Origin: Mesorhizobium sp. 65-26
GTDB taxonomy: Bacteria > Pseudomonadota > Alphaproteobacteria > Rhizobiales > Rhizobiaceae
Length of the DNA stretch: 64,000 nucleotides
Reading direction: 5' to 3'
Assembly (NCBI GenBank): GCA_001899205.1
Contig: MKVL01000005.1
Location: 287,084 to 351,083 of the forward strand
Below, piece after piece: positions 37,474-47,548 of this stretch. The notes beneath the pieces were generated by a model. It was not told where the DNA came from and searched no databases. It saw only the letters and a list, made by a program, of their open reading frames with translations. Position 1 is the first letter of the stretch. Every line of letters begins with the position of its first letter. The position numbers and the translations under genes were made by a program.

Positions 37474-37576
37474 GGCGTCTCACCTAAGACCTCCCACCAT
37501 GGGCGTCAACCGGTGCCGGGGTATGGCGTTCACGTTTTGATCTGTGCCATGGACCCGAATCGGCTATGCTGTCCAC

Positions 37577-38830
37577 ATGAACGATACATCGATGCTCTCG
37601 GAACCCGTCGTCCGGCTCGGCGCCAGCACGTTTACGCTCGGCCAGGCTCTGGTTTTCGGCGCGTTGCTGCTGGCGGCCCTTTTCGTGCTGCTCGTCATGT
37701 CGCTCTGGCGTTCCGCCAAGGCGCGCGCCGTGGCGGCGGCGGAGGCGGCCGACCACGCCCGCGACACCGAGGCCAGGATGGCCGACATCATGCAGGCGCA
37801 GGCCGAGATGCAGGGGCGGATGGGCGCGATCGCCGAGGTGTTCGGCGCCAGGCAGGCGGAGCTCACCCAGTCGCTCGGCCAGCGGCTCGACGCCATGACC
37901 GGCCGCCTCGGCCAGACGATGGCCGAGCAGACCAAGTCGACGCATGAGAGCCTGGCGAAGCTGCAGGAGCGGCTGGCGGTCATCGACACGGCGCAAGGCA
38001 ACATCCAGTCGCTCGCCGGCCAGGTCGTCCAGTTGCAGGCGATCCTGTCCAACAAGCAGACGCGCGGCGCCTTCGGCCAGTCGCGCATGGAGGCGATCAT
38101 CGCCGACGGCCTGCCGCATGGCGCCTACGAATTCCAGGCGAGCCTTTCCAACGGCAGCCGTCCGGACTGCGTGGTGCGAATGCCGAACGGCGCGCCGTCG
38201 CTGGTCATCGACGCCAAGTTTCCGCTGGAGGCGTGGAACGCGATCCGCGCGGCCGAGGGGCCGGAGCCTCAGAAGATGGCCGCGCAGGCCTTCCGGCGCG
38301 ACATCGAGGTGCATGTGCGCGATATCGCCGACAAATATCTGATCCAGGGCGAGACGCAGGACACCGCCTTCATGTTCGTGCCGTCGGAATCGGTGTTCGC
38401 CGAGATCCACGAGAATTTCGAGGCAGTCGTGCAGAAGGCGCACCGCGCCCGCATCGTCATCGTCTCGCCGTCGCTGCTGATGCTGTCGATCCAGGTCATC
38501 CAGGCGATCCTGAAGGACGCGCGCATGCGCGAGCAGGCGCATCTGATCCAGGGCGAGGTCATCCGGCTGATGGAAGACGTGGCGCGCGTCGACGAACGCG
38601 TGCGAAAGCTGCAGGGCCATTTCGGCCAGGCGGCGAAGGACATCGACGATATTCTGGTGTCAACATCGAAGGTGACCAAGCGCGGCCAGAAGATCGAGGC
38701 GCTGGAGTTTGGCGAAGGCGAGGCCGAGGCCGGTCAGCGCGGCACACCCGCAAAGGCCGAGGCTGGCGCACGGGCAGCGGACTCCAAGACGGGCCAGCTC
38801 AGATTGCGCGTCGTCGAAGAGAGCGACTGA
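37577..38830 (+). CDS. rmuC: DNA recombination protein RmuC
   Basis: This 417-residue protein has one N-terminal membrane helix (about residues 20-42), a long coiled coil (about 45-150) and the RmuC domain, a nuclease-like fold (CVVRMPNGAPSLVIDAKFPL near 195-214 contains the acidic-x-Lys motif; VRDIADKYLIQGETQDTAFM and VFAEIHENFEAVV follow). RmuC limits inversions at short inverted repeats. The open frame starts earlier, but the ATG at 37577 fits the family start. Divergent from def. Confidence 0.93.
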   Translation: MNDTSMLSEPVVRLGASTFTLGQALVFGALLLAALFVLLVMSLWRSAKARAVAAAEAADHARDTEARMADIMQAQAEMQGRMGAIAEVFGARQAELTQSLGQRLDAMTGRLGQTMAEQTKSTHESLAKLQERLAVIDTAQGNIQSLAGQVVQLQAILSNKQTRGAFGQSRMEAIIADGLPHGAYEFQASLSNGSRPDCVVRMPNGAPSLVIDAKFPLEAWNAIRAAEGPEPQKMAAQAFRRDIEVHVRDIADKYLIQGETQDTAFMFVPSESVFAEIHENFEAVVQKAHRARIVIVSPSLLMLSIQVIQAILKDARMREQAHLIQGEVIRLMEDVARVDERVRKLQGHFGQAAKDIDDILVSTSKVTKRGQKIEALEFGEGEAEAGQRGTPAKAEAGARAADSKTGQLRLRVVEESD

Positions 38831-38969
38831 CCTTCGCCTCGTTTGATGAAAAGGCCCGTCTCATCGTCATCCCAGGGCGGAGCAAGGAGCGGAGCGACGC
38901 GCGCAGACCCCAGGATGACGGACGAACGGCGGGCTTCCCCGAGGTTCGAGACAGGCCCGCTCGACTTCG

Positions 38970-39374
38970 CTACTGCCCCTCGATCGTCGTCATGCCTTCG
39001 AATTCCGGCAGCCAGTGCAGTGCCGACCGGTGCCAGACCTGTCGTTTCGGGACGAGCTCCTGGCGCTGACGCGCCGTGCCGACCCTGATGCCATAGATCT
39101 TCGGTCCGTCTCCTGCCGACGTGGCATAAAGATGCGATCCGCAATCACCGCAGAACCCTTGCGCCCGTTTGGCGCCGCTCGACCCGGTCTTGATGTAGAC
39201 CTTGGGCGTGCCTCGAGTGATCCTGTAGTCGCTTTCCGACGCCGGAACCGTCACCCGGAAGGCGGTGCCGGTCAGCTGCTGGCAATCGGTGCAGTGACAG
39301 ATCGAGGTCTTCTCCGGATCGACCTCCGCCTCGTAGGTGATCGCGCCGCAATGGCATCCGCCGTCGATCTTCAT
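38970..39374 (-). CDS. GFA family (glutathione-dependent formaldehyde-activating) protein
   Basis: This 134-residue protein has the zinc-cysteine layout of the GFA family: Cys7 and Cys9 in GGCHCGAI, Cys26, Cys28 and Cys31 in ICHCTDCQ, and a later GFCGDCGSHLY pair. Members bind zinc through these thiolates; only a few have been shown to act on the formaldehyde-glutathione adduct, so the activity here is open. It stands between rmuC (convergent) and a cation-efflux gene on the same strand. Confidence 0.88.
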   Translation of the reverse strand: MKIDGGCHCGAITYEAEVDPEKTSICHCTDCQQLTGTAFRVTVPASESDYRITRGTPKVYIKTGSSGAKRAQGFCGDCGSHLYATSAGDGPKIYGIRVGTARQRQELVPKRQVWHRSALHWLPEFEGMTTIEGQ

Positions 39375-39408
39375 CGGTCTTCCTCCCTGAACGTTCGACG
39401 CGCCAAGC

Positions 39409-40368
39409 CTACCCCTCCTCGGAAGCCTCGGCGATGGCCTTTCGCCGCTGCTCCCATGTGCCAGCCGTTTGCGGCTTGACGAAGAGCCTGGAGATTTGCG
39501 GCATCTCTTTCCTCAATCGTGCCTCCAGGCGCTCGACGCAGGCCTCGATGTCCGGCGCCGTCAGATGATCCTCGAATTCGATGCTCAAGCCAGCGACGAT
39601 CTCCTCCGGTCCGATGTGGACGCTGAGGATGCCGTTCGCGCGCTGCACCGCCGGGTCCTGCTGGGCGATCTCCAGCACCCCGCGCTCCACCTCGGGCGAG
39701 GCCGGCTCGCCCATCAGCAGCCCCTTGCTTTCGCGGGCCAGGAAGATGGCGGTGGCGCCGAGGATGATGGCGATGCCGACGGAGCCGACGCCATCGAGCT
39801 CCGGCATCCCGAGCAGTTCGGACGCCGCGATGCTGACGAAGGCGACGACCAGGCCAAGCATGGCGGCGCTGTCCTCGAACAGGACTGTGTAGACGCTCGG
39901 ATCCTTGCTGCTGCGCACGGCCTCGAACCATCCCTGCCGGCCCTTCTGCCGGCGGAACTCCTTCAGCGCCACCAGCCAGGAACTGCCCTCGAACAGGAAG
40001 GACAGGCCGAGCACGATGTAGTTGACCTTGGCGTTGACGACGGGCACGGGCGCCAGGATGTGGATGATACCCTCGTAAAGGGAAACGCCGGCGCCCAGCG
40101 CGAAGACGAGAAGCGCGACAATGAAGCTCCAGAAATAGAGCTCGCGTCCATGGCCAAGCGGATGCGTGCGATCGGCCGGGCGCGCCGCGCGGTGCATGCC
40201 ATAGAGCAGGAGCGCGCCGTTACCGGTATCGACAAGCGAGTGCACGCCTTCCGAGAGCATGGCGGAACTGCCGGTGAAGAACGCCGCGCCGAACTTGGTC
40301 AGCGCGATGGCGAGGTTGCCCGCCAGCGCGGCGTAGATCACCCTTTTCGAGCCGGCATGCCCTGCCAT
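39409..40368 (-). CDS. Cation diffusion facilitator family transporter
   Basis: This 319-residue inner-membrane protein has the CDF fold: about six helices in the first 210 residues and a cytoplasmic C-terminal domain (ILSVHIGPEEIVAGLSIEF). Helix 2 has SEGVHSLVDTGNGALLLYG with the His/Asp metal site, and helix 5 carries an LVVAFVSIAASE segment. It probably exports a divalent metal by proton exchange; the metal is not predictable. I chose the ATG at 40368, preceded by GGGGA; the frame is open much further upstream as a by-product of high GC. Confidence 0.87.
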   Translation of the reverse strand: MAGHAGSKRVIYAALAGNLAIALTKFGAAFFTGSSAMLSEGVHSLVDTGNGALLLYGMHRAARPADRTHPLGHGRELYFWSFIVALLVFALGAGVSLYEGIIHILAPVPVVNAKVNYIVLGLSFLFEGSSWLVALKEFRRQKGRQGWFEAVRSSKDPSVYTVLFEDSAAMLGLVVAFVSIAASELLGMPELDGVGSVGIAIILGATAIFLARESKGLLMGEPASPEVERGVLEIAQQDPAVQRANGILSVHIGPEEIVAGLSIEFEDHLTAPDIEACVERLEARLRKEMPQISRLFVKPQTAGTWEQRRKAIAEASEEG

Positions 40369-40626
40369 TCGGATCCCCGTTCCCATGAGACGGGCCGAGC
40401 TTAGCGGTCCGCGAGCCGAAGCTCCACAGCAACGCGCCAGCGAGCCAACGGTTCGGAGCACGTTCGGCAAGCGCCCGGGTATAGCCGCCGACTGGCGGGA
40501 ATGGCGTCGCACGAAGCAAAAAGTCGGCTTTTCCCGAGGAAGCGAGGGCCCGCCCCGGCAACAAACTCTTGCAGCCGCGCCTTTCTCTTGTTTCACTTCG
40601 CCATCCACCAACCGGAGGAACGAATC

Positions 40627-40752
40627 ATGGCTAAGGGTGCGATGAAGGCGGGCAAGGAAGCCCGCAAGCCGAAGAAGGATGCGAAGAAGCCGGCCGCGGC
40701 CCCTCCCATCAAGGCGGCGCCGGTCAAGGCAATGCGGATCAAGGAAAAGTAA
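40627..40752 (+). CDS. 41-residue lysine/alanine-rich basic protein
   Basis: A GGAGGA site at about 40614-40620 sets the ATG at 40627. The product is strongly basic: 12 or more Lys in 41 residues with runs such as KEARKPKKDAKKPAAAPP and a KEK ending, resembling a histone-tail-like nucleic-acid-binding peptide. It is followed by a clear terminator 31 bases after the stop, supporting a real monocistronic gene. Function unknown. Confidence 0.65.
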   Translation: MAKGAMKAGKEARKPKKDAKKPAAAPPIKAAPVKAMRIKEK

Positions 40753-40783
40753 ATTCCGGACGGTTCGCGTCGGCACGGTTTTG

Positions 40784-40815
40784 AACCGGCGGCAGCAGTG
40801 CCGCCGGTTTCTTGT
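40784..40815 (+). terminator. Rho-independent terminator of the 41-residue protein gene
   Basis: An 11-bp perfect stem (40784-40794 with 40799-40809), GCAG loop and a following T-rich tail (TTTCTTGTT). Confidence 0.85.
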
Positions 40816-40848
40816 TGACCCACAGAAAGGCCCGCCTATATCAGCGGT

Positions 40849-40893
40849 GCGAGGACGACCTCGCGTTTCCCCAAAACAGGCCGGGACGACCCG
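40849..40893 (+). ncRNA. Guanidine-II (mini-ykkC) riboswitch
   Basis: Two short hairpins each present the ACGA tetraloop within GGACGACC, the hallmark of this class. Hairpin 1 is GCGAGG-ACGA-CCTCGC (40849-40864); hairpin 2 is CGGG-ACGA-CCCG (40882-40893); the linker is 17 bases. It precedes a small multidrug resistance family gene, the typical guanidinium-exporter target. A further stem between 40907-40912 and 40942-40947, next to the GGAG ribosome site at 40954-40957, could be the expression platform. Confidence 0.85.
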
Positions 40894-40965
40894 CCACACT
40901 GATCGGGCATCGTTCCTTCCGCGACCGGGCGACCTTCGGTGCGATGCTCGAATGGAGCACCACCA

Positions 40966-41280
40966 ATGTCCTGGATTTTCCTGTTCTTCGCCGGCCTTTT
41001 CGAAATCGGCTGGGCGATCGGCCTCAAATACACCGACGGCTTCTCGAAGCCGCTGCCGACCCTCCTCACCGTTGCCTCTATGGTGGTGAGCCTGGGGCTG
41101 CTTGGCCTGGCGTTGAAGACCTTGCCGGTCGGCACCGCCTATGCGGTGTGGACCGGCATCGGCACCGTCGGCACCGCCATGCTCGGCATCTGGCTGCTTG
41201 GCGAACCGGCGACCGTGGCGCGACTCGCCTGCATCAGCCTGATCGTGTGCGGCATTGTCGGGCTGAAGCTCGTCGCCTGA
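40966..41280 (+). CDS. gdx: Small multidrug resistance family guanidinium exporter (Gdx/SugE)
   Basis: This 104-residue protein has four membrane helices and the SMR glutamate Glu13 in [16 protein letters not shown], the proton- and substrate-binding residue. The [10 protein letters not shown] helix and the [17 protein letters not shown] helix match the SugE/Gdx branch, not the drug-exporting EmrE branch. The upstream guanidine-II riboswitch supports guanidinium as the substrate, exported in exchange for protons by an antiparallel dimer. GGAG at 40954-40957 sets the ATG at 40966. Expression should rise when guanidine binds the RNA. Confidence 0.93.
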   Translation: MSWIFLFFAGLFEIGWAIGLKYTDGFSKPLPTLLTVASMVVSLGLLGLALKTLPVGTAYAVWTGIGTVGTAMLGIWLLGEPATVARLACISLIVCGIVGLKLVA

Positions 41281-41465
41281 CATTTTCGCGACGGACGCAA
41301 ACAACCGGCAGCGTTGGCCCGGGCCAACGCTGCCGGCATCGGTCGGCCTCGCACATTATCGCGGGCTGGAAACCCACCTTTTCGGGCGAAGGCGTCCGCG
41401 CCATAAGCACAAACGCATTCGGGGCCGCTTTTGGCGACCCTGAAATGCAAACGTGCCAGACGGCT

Positions 41466-41894
41466 TTAGCGGGCGGAGAAGCCCGGCGGCGTCCTGCCGA
41501 CGCGTGCCTTGCGGGCAGCGTAGCGCGCGTCGCGCTTGGCCTTGCGTTCTGCCTCGTCGGCCAGCAGGCGCGAGATACGGTCGGTCTCTTCGGCCTCGCG
41601 GATCTTGGCCTCTGCGGCCGCGGCTTCCTCGGCCGCGATGCGTGCCGCTTCGGCCGCTGCCTCGCGCTCGGCCTTCTCAGCCGCTTCGCGTGCCAGCTTT
41701 TCCTGCTTCAGCCGGGCCTTTTCAGCCTCACGGATCGCGCGAGCCTCGAGGATCGCCTTGCGTTCGGCCTGACGCGCCAGCACCGCTGGGTCGTCCGCTG
41801 CCGGCTTTGCCTTGAAGCGCGCCAGAAGCGCCTTCTTTGCCTCGTTCGCGGCATTGCGCCGCTCGAAAATGTCTTTTTCCCTGTAGATAGCCAA
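41466..41894 (-). CDS. DUF6481-like coiled-coil protein
   Basis: This 142-residue protein is highly charged and helical: after a YREKDIFERRNAANEAKKAL start, residues 40-125 are an almost unbroken Ala/Glu/Lys/Arg coiled coil (KLAREAAEKAEREAAAEAA type). It ends with RVGRTPPGFSAR. It looks like the DUF6481 proteins common in Mesorhizobium, whose function I do not know. No signal peptide. The 236-base gap upstream, shared with a divergent flavin oxidoreductase gene, shows no other gene. Confidence 0.7.
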   Translation of the reverse strand: MAIYREKDIFERRNAANEAKKALLARFKAKPAADDPAVLARQAERKAILEARAIREAEKARLKQEKLAREAAEKAEREAAAEAARIAAEEAAAAEAKIREAEETDRISRLLADEAERKAKRDARYAARKARVGRTPPGFSAR

Positions 41895-42130
41895 GTGTAG
41901 TTCCCTGAAGTCAATTCGCGACGCTTACATACGCGTGAAAGTGGCGAGTTCAAGCGCCAAAACGGTATGCCAGCCATGAAATTCTGCGCTGTTGCAGCAG
42001 GGAGACGTACCCCCCGACGCCCAAAATCGACATGCACTGTTCACAGTCCGCGCCACTGGCGGCGCGGCCGACGCATCGCTACCTCTAGCGCGACCTCAGG
42101 ACACGGAAACAAGCGTCAGGGATGCACGGA

Positions 42131-43189
42131 ATGGAACTCGGCCTCTACACATTCGCGGATGTCAGCCCGGAACCGGGCCCCGGCGCGATCGGCCCGCATG
42201 AGCGGCTGCGCAACCTGATCGAGGAGATCGAACTCGCCGATCAGGTTGGGCTCGACGTCTTCGGGCTGGGTGAACATCACCGGCCCGATTATGCCGCCTC
42301 GGCGCCGGTCGTGGCCCTGGCCGCCGCGGCCGAGCGGACGAAGCGCATCAAGCTGACGAGCGCGGTCACCGTGCTGTCCTCCGACGACCCGGTGCGCGTC
42401 TTCCAGCAATTCGCGACGCTCGACCTGCTCTCCAGCGGGAGGGCGGAGATCATGGCCGGCCGCGGTTCCTTCATCGAATCCTTCCCTCTGTTCGGCTACA
42501 ATCTCGAGGATTACGACGAGCTCTTCGCCGAGAAGCTCGACCTGCTGCTCGCCATACGCGACCAGGTGAAGGTGACGTGGCAGGGGAACCTGCGCGCGCC
42601 GATCAACGGCCGGGGTGTCTATCCCCGTCCTTTCCAGGAAAAGTTGCCGATCTGGATCGCCATCGGCGGTACGCCGCAATCGGCGGCGCGCGCCGGCGTG
42701 TTGGGTCTGCCGCTGGCGCTCGCCATCATTGGCGGCGAGCCGGCGCGTTTCGCGCCGCTCTTCAATGTCTACCGCGAGGCGGCCCGGCGCGCCGGCACCG
42801 ACCCGGCGGGCCTTGCCACCAGCATCAACGTGCATGGCTTCATCGCCGAGACGACGGAGAAGGCAGCCGACGATTTCTACCTGCCGCAGGCCGAGGTGAT
42901 GAACCGCATCGGCCGCGAGCGCGGCTGGGGTCCGACATCGCGGGCGCATTTCGATCAGTCGCGCGGGCCGAACGGCGCGCTGTTCGTCGGCAATCCTGAG
43001 CAGGTGGCGGAAAAGATCGTCGCCCACCACAAGATCTTCGGCAACGACCGCTTCCTGCTGCAGATGGCGATCGGCACCATGCCGCACGCCAAGATCATGA
43101 AGGCGATCGAGCTCTACGGCACCAGGGTGGCGCCGCTGGTGCGCAAGGAAACCGCGCCGGCCGTGGCCGCCACCGCATCCGTCGGCTGA
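42131..43189 (+). CDS. LLM-class flavin-dependent oxidoreductase
   Basis: This 352-residue protein is a luciferase-like TIM-barrel enzyme. It starts [13 protein letters not shown], has [18 protein letters not shown] with the conserved Glu-His-His (near residues 46-49), and [20 protein letters not shown] for the flavin phosphate loop. Such enzymes use FMN or F420; the EHH form suggests FMN. The Met at 42131 matches the family start and has CAGGGA 9 bases upstream; an ATG three codons earlier is also open. Substrate unknown. A hairpin 22 bases after the stop probably ends the transcript. Confidence 0.85.
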   Translation: MELGLYTFADVSPEPGPGAIGPHERLRNLIEEIELADQVGLDVFGLGEHHRPDYAASAPVVALAAAAERTKRIKLTSAVTVLSSDDPVRVFQQFATLDLLSSGRAEIMAGRGSFIESFPLFGYNLEDYDELFAEKLDLLLAIRDQVKVTWQGNLRAPINGRGVYPRPFQEKLPIWIAIGGTPQSAARAGVLGLPLALAIIGGEPARFAPLFNVYREAARRAGTDPAGLATSINVHGFIAETTEKAADDFYLPQAEVMNRIGRERGWGPTSRAHFDQSRGPNGALFVGNPEQVAEKIVAHHKIFGNDRFLLQMAIGTMPHAKIMKAIELYGTRVAPLVRKETAPAVAATASVG

Positions 43190-43210
43190 AACGCCCGACA
43201 AAAAGGGAGC

Positions 43211-43231
43211 GTCCCGCCGCCCGGGCGGGAC
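43211..43231 (+). terminator. Hairpin after the flavin oxidoreductase gene
   Basis: A perfect 8-bp stem (43211-43218 with 43224-43231) and 5-base loop, preceded by an A-rich run, 22 bases past the stop codon. Confidence 0.55.
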
Positions 43232-43390
43232 GGCCCCGGTCGAGGCTGGCCCTCCCACCCTATCTCTTTGATTTCGCCGCCTTTGTGCGCACCGACGATT
43301 TCGCCGGGCCGCGAAATGCTCCAACGGAACCTTGTCGCCCCGGAGGCGTTTCCCGCGATACGGCGCCATTCACAGTGCCGGAGGGAAACG

Positions 43391-44551
43391 ATGAAGGTCG
43401 AGCCGATCGTTTCGGGCGCGGGCGTCGTTGAAAGCCGGCAAGCAGGCGCCGGGACACGGGCGGATGTGCGCCTGATCCGCTCGCTGCTGATCGGCATTTT
43501 CATTCTCATGGCGGTGTACGCGCTCTATTTCGCGCGCGCCTTCTTCATGCCCGTCATCCTCGCCTTCCTGCTGGCGCTGACGCTGACGCCGATCGTGCGC
43601 CTGTTGCGCAAGCGCGGCATCCCCGAGGTCGCGTCAGCCACGCTGCTGGTGCTCCTGTCGGTCTGCGTCTTCGCGGTCGCCGGCTACCTCTTGAGCGGCC
43701 CGGTGATCGACCTCATCAACAACACCTCCTCGATCGGCCAGCAGTTGACCGAGCGGCTGGCGCAACTGCGCCGCCCGTTCGAAAAGATCATGGAGATCAC
43801 GCACCAGATCGAAGGGCTGACGGAGACCGCGCAGGCGCCCGACGTGCAGAAGGTGGCTGTCGCCCAATCGGGCATCCTGTCGTCGGCCGCCGGCAACATC
43901 CTGTCGGCGGGCACGGGCCTCACCATCATCTTCGTGCTGTCGCTGTTCCTGCTGGCGTCAGGCACGATGTTCTACGTCAAGATCATCCAGTCCTTCGCCA
44001 GCCTCAGCGAAAAGAAGCGCGCCCTGCGGGTGGTCTACGACGTCGAGCGCGAAATCTCCCACTACCTGCTGACGGTAACCATCATCAACGCCGGGCTCGG
44101 CACGGTGATCGGACTTGGCCTGTGGGGTCTGGGCATGCCCAACCCCCTGGTCTGGGGAACGGCCGCCGCGTTGCTGAACTTCCTGCCCTATGTCGGCGCG
44201 CTGATGACCATACTGCTGGTCGCGGTCATCGCGCTGATCAGCTTCGACAGCATCTCCTACGCCCTGCTCGCGCCCGGCTTCGTGCTCCTGTGCGATGTCG
44301 TGGAGGGCCAGCTCGTCACGCCGATGGTCGTCGGCCGGCGGCTGGAGATCAACGCCGTGGCGATCTTCATCGCCATCGCCTTCTGGTCCTGGCTGTGGGG
44401 GTTCGTCGGCGCGCTGATGGCCGTGCCGTTGCTGGTCGTGATCAAGGTGTTCTGCGATCATTTCGACGGGCTTCGCCATGTCGGCAACTTCCTTGCCGCC
44501 CAGCATACGGATACCCCGGACGACGAGAATGGCGAGGAAGCCACGCCATAG
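43391..44551 (+). CDS. AI-2E family (PerM/TqsA-like) membrane transporter
   Basis: This 386-residue membrane protein has the eight-helix pattern of the AI-2E family: two N-terminal helices (about residues 30-75, [19 protein letters not shown]), a third helix, a soluble insert with [20 protein letters not shown], and a C-terminal block including [18 protein letters not shown] and [20 protein letters not shown], the most conserved motif. It ends with [19 protein letters not shown]. Members move AI-2 or ions; the substrate here is open. GGAGGGA before the ATG at 43391 sets the start. Confidence 0.88.
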   Translation: MKVEPIVSGAGVVESRQAGAGTRADVRLIRSLLIGIFILMAVYALYFARAFFMPVILAFLLALTLTPIVRLLRKRGIPEVASATLLVLLSVCVFAVAGYLLSGPVIDLINNTSSIGQQLTERLAQLRRPFEKIMEITHQIEGLTETAQAPDVQKVAVAQSGILSSAAGNILSAGTGLTIIFVLSLFLLASGTMFYVKIIQSFASLSEKKRALRVVYDVEREISHYLLTVTIINAGLGTVIGLGLWGLGMPNPLVWGTAAALLNFLPYVGALMTILLVAVIALISFDSISYALLAPGFVLLCDVVEGQLVTPMVVGRRLEINAVAIFIAIAFWSWLWGFVGALMAVPLLVVIKVFCDHFDGLRHVGNFLAAQHTDTPDDENGEEATP

Positions 44552-44618
44552 CAGCCCTTTGTTTGCGACGGCCCGGTCGAGCGCCTATATCGAACCGGTC
44601 AACGACCGGACCCCGCGC

Positions 44619-45452
44619 ATGAGCGACGCCTCCATCGACATCGAAGCCTATCTCGCGCGCATCGGCCATGCCGGGCGCCGCGACGCCAGCCTGGAGACGC
44701 TGCGGCAACTGCACCTGCGTCATCCGCAGGCGATCGCGTTCGAGAACCTCGATCCCTTCCTCGGCCGGCCGGTGCGGCTGGATCTCGCATCTCTGCAGGA
44801 CAAGATCGTCGCCGGCGGCCGTGGCGGCTATTGCTTCGAGCACAATCTGCTCTTCATGCATGCGCTGCAGGCGCTGGGCTTCACGGTCAGCGGGCTTGCC
44901 GGGCGCGTGCTGTGGGGCCAGCCGGAGGACGCGATCACCGCGCGCAGCCACATGCTGCTGCGCGTCGACATCGGCGGGCGCGTTTACATAGCCGACGTCG
45001 GTTTCGGCGGCCTGACCTTGACAGCGCCGCTGCTGCTCGAGCCTGGGATCGAGCAGCACACCCCGCACGAGACATTCCGGATCGCCGAGACCAGCGACCA
45101 TTTTCGCCTGCAGGCAAATATCGGCGGCGACTGGCGCACGCTCTACCGCTTCGACATGCAGCAGGCCTACGAGATCGACTACGCGATGAGCAACCATTTC
45201 CTGTCGACTCATCCGAGCTCGCATTTCCTGTCCACAATCATCGCCGCCCGAGCCCTGCCGGACCGCCGCTATGCGCTGCGCGGCAACCGGCTGTCGATCC
45301 ATCACGTCGGTGGGCGCACCGAGCAGATGCACATGACCAGCGCGGCCGAGCTCGCGGACACGCTGGAGAGCCAGCTCGGCATCATCATTCCCGACCGCGC
45401 CGCCTTCGAGGCCAGGGCGCGACAGACAAACATCGTGGAGAACCATTCATGA
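44619..45452 (+). CDS. nat: Arylamine N-acetyltransferase
   Basis: This 277-residue enzyme transfers acetyl from acetyl-CoA to arylamines or hydrazines. The full Cys-His-Asp triad is present: Cys72 in RGGYCFEHN, His111 in ARSHMLLRV and Asp126 in YIADVGFGG. The length is that of bacterial NATs. The start at 44619 gives the usual [12 protein letters not shown] opening. Its stop overlaps the next gene's ATG by 4 bases (ATGA), tying it to a flavin-dependent oxidoreductase; together they might process an aromatic amine. Confidence 0.93.
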   Translation: MSDASIDIEAYLARIGHAGRRDASLETLRQLHLRHPQAIAFENLDPFLGRPVRLDLASLQDKIVAGGRGGYCFEHNLLFMHALQALGFTVSGLAGRVLWGQPEDAITARSHMLLRVDIGGRVYIADVGFGGLTLTAPLLLEPGIEQHTPHETFRIAETSDHFRLQANIGGDWRTLYRFDMQQAYEIDYAMSNHFLSTHPSSHFLSTIIAARALPDRRYALRGNRLSIHHVGGRTEQMHMTSAAELADTLESQLGIIIPDRAAFEARARQTNIVENHS

Positions 45453-46450
45453 CCGTTCTTTCCGTCCTCGACCTGTCGCCGATCGTCCAGGGCAGCACCG
45501 CCTCTCAGTCGCTCGCCAACACGCTGGACCTCGCCCGCCACGCCGAGCGGCTGGGCTATCGGCGCTACTGGCTGGCCGAACACCACAACATGCCTGGCAT
45601 CGCCAGCGCGGCGACCTCCGTCGTCATCGGCCATGTCGCGGGCGGCACGAGCACGATCCGCGTCGGCGCCGGCGGCATCATGCTGCCAAACCATTCGCCG
45701 CTGGTGATCGCCGAACAGTTTGGCACGCTCGCCGCGCTCTATCCCGGCCGCATCGACCTCGGTCTCGGCCGCGCGCCGGGCACCGACATGCTGACCGCGC
45801 GGGCGCTGCGCCGCAATCTCGAGGCCGGGGTCGACAATTTCCCGCAGGACGTGGTCGAGCTGATGGGCTATTTCCAGCCGGCCGAGGAAGGCCAGCGCAT
45901 CCGCGCGGTGCCGGGCGAAGGCCAGAACGTGCCGATCTGGATCCTCGGCTCCAGCCTCTACGGCGCGCAGCTCGCCGCGCTGCTCGGCCTTCCTTACGCC
46001 TTTGCCTCGCATTTCGCGCCGGGCGAACTCGACCATGCGCTCGATGTCTACCGCTCGCGCTTCCAGCCATCGGAACAGCTCGACAAGCCCTATGTGATGC
46101 TCGGGCTCAACGTCTTCGCGGCGCCCACCGACGCGGAGGCGCGCCTGCTCTTCACCTCGCTGCAGCAGGCCTTCGTCAACCTGCGCACCGGGCGCCCCGG
46201 CCCGCTGCCGCCACCAGTCGAAGGCTACGACCGCGATCTTGATCCGATGGCCAAGACGATGCTCTCGCAGGCGCTGTCCTGCGCCGTCGTCGGCGCGCCG
46301 GACACGGTGCGCCAGGGCATCGAGGCCTTCGCGCGCCGCACCGGCGCCGACGAGCTGATGGTGACGGCGCAGATCTTCGACCATGAGGCGCGCGTGCGCT
46401 CCTTCGAAATCCTGGCCGACGTGCATAAGTCGCTGTCGCGAGCCGCCTGA
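45449..46450 (+). CDS. LLM-class flavin-dependent oxidoreductase, coupled to nat
   Basis: This 333-residue luciferase-like protein begins [15 protein letters not shown] and has [14 protein letters not shown] (near residues 44-57), [19 protein letters not shown] and [13 protein letters not shown] (near 108-120), the pattern of the MsnO8-type subgroup that acts with FMN. It starts within the nat stop codon. The pairing with an arylamine acetyltransferase suggests work on an aromatic compound, though neither substrate is known. A 177-base gap to the next gene holds no feature I can name. Confidence 0.87.
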   Translation: MTVLSVLDLSPIVQGSTASQSLANTLDLARHAERLGYRRYWLAEHHNMPGIASAATSVVIGHVAGGTSTIRVGAGGIMLPNHSPLVIAEQFGTLAALYPGRIDLGLGRAPGTDMLTARALRRNLEAGVDNFPQDVVELMGYFQPAEEGQRIRAVPGEGQNVPIWILGSSLYGAQLAALLGLPYAFASHFAPGELDHALDVYRSRFQPSEQLDKPYVMLGLNVFAAPTDAEARLLFTSLQQAFVNLRTGRPGPLPPPVEGYDRDLDPMAKTMLSQALSCAVVGAPDTVRQGIEAFARRTGADELMVTAQIFDHEARVRSFEILADVHKSLSRAA

Positions 46451-46627
46451 CCGTACGCCGACTTCTGCCTGACATATCCGCCTGCTAGAGGCGTGCTCCC
46501 TCATTGGAGCGAGACGGCATTTCCCTGATTCGCCACCTCGCTCTACAATTCCGTTTTCCAGGCACGATCCCCTTCGAGAGAGTCGGCGATTCCTCAGGGT
46601 CATGCCCCCAAGCGCGAGCCATCAGAC

Positions 46628-47425
46628 GTGACCCAGGACCTCGACCAGCGCACACAATTCACCATCGACCTCGCGCGGCGCGCCGGCGAACTCGGGATGA
46701 AGTACTTCCGCGACCTCGAGAACCTGACCATCGAGAGCAAGGGCCACCAGGACCTGGTCTCCGATGCCGATCGCGAGGTGGAGCTGTTCGTGCGCGCGGC
46801 GATCGCCGAGGCCTATCCCGACGACGGCATCGTCGGCGAGGAGCACGCGCCGGCGGCCGGATCGACAGGCTACGTCTGGGTGATCGACCCCATCGACGGG
46901 ACAGCCAATTTCGTGCGCGGCATTCCCGCCTGGTGCGTGGTGATCGCCTGCGCGAAGGACGGCGGGACGGTCGTCGGCGTGATCCACGAACCGTCGACGG
47001 GCGAGACCTTCCACGGGCGCCTCGGCGGCGGCGCCTTCCTGAACGGCAGGCCGATCAAGGCGAGCAATGCGGCCAGCCTTTCCGAGGGCTCGGTGGGAAC
47101 GGGAATATCGAACCGCGCGGAGACGCAGAACGTCGTCACCCTCATCGGAATGCTGATGGCAGAGGGTGGCATGTTCTACCGCAATGCCTCGGGCGCGCTG
47201 ATGCTGGCCTATGCCGCCTCCGGGCGGCTGCTCGGCTATGTCGAGGAGCACATGAACGCCTGGGATTGCCTGGCCGGCATGCTGCTGGTGGAAGAAGCCG
47301 GCGGCACGGTGCAGAAAGCGGATCCGGCGACAGTGCTGGCCGACGGAACGAAAGTGATCACCGGCGGAAAGCACGTCTTTCTGAAGCTCTCCTCGCTTTG
47401 CGAACAGGCTTTCGGGCAGCCGTGA
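46628..47425 (+). CDS. Inositol monophosphatase family protein
   Basis: This 265-residue phosphatase has the metal-binding motifs of the family: DLVSDADREVE (residues near 42-52), GEEH (Glu near 76), WVIDPIDGTANFVRG (near 86-100) and AWDCLAGMLLVEEAGG (near 215-230). It removes phosphate from myo-inositol phosphate or related sugar phosphates (histidinol phosphate and 3'-phosphoadenosine phosphate are alternatives). The start codon is GTG at 46628 with no better option nearby. Single gene. Confidence 0.9.
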   Translation: MTQDLDQRTQFTIDLARRAGELGMKYFRDLENLTIESKGHQDLVSDADREVELFVRAAIAEAYPDDGIVGEEHAPAAGSTGYVWVIDPIDGTANFVRGIPAWCVVIACAKDGGTVVGVIHEPSTGETFHGRLGGGAFLNGRPIKASNAASLSEGSVGTGISNRAETQNVVTLIGMLMAEGGMFYRNASGALMLAYAASGRLLGYVEEHMNAWDCLAGMLLVEEAGGTVQKADPATVLADGTKVITGGKHVFLKLSSLCEQAFGQP

Positions 47426-47548
47426 ACTGATTTCGCACTGCGTTAAACCCTCTTGTTCGGCGCATCGACTGTGCGTTAAAAGCGCATAGGCATTCAGGGG
47501 GATGCTTTATTGCCCATGAGGCAAATCCATCGGTCAAGGGGCCTGCCG

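Noticed and set aside
38865-38920. CGTCATCC / GGATGACG inverted repeat between rmuC and the GFA gene as a terminator
   Set aside because: The arms are only 8 bases and 40 bases apart with no T run; too weak to list.
39409-41304. Long upstream extension of the cation-efflux frame
   Set aside because: The added residues are Arg/Pro-rich, run across other genes and the riboswitch, and lack family features. The gene is taken from 40368.
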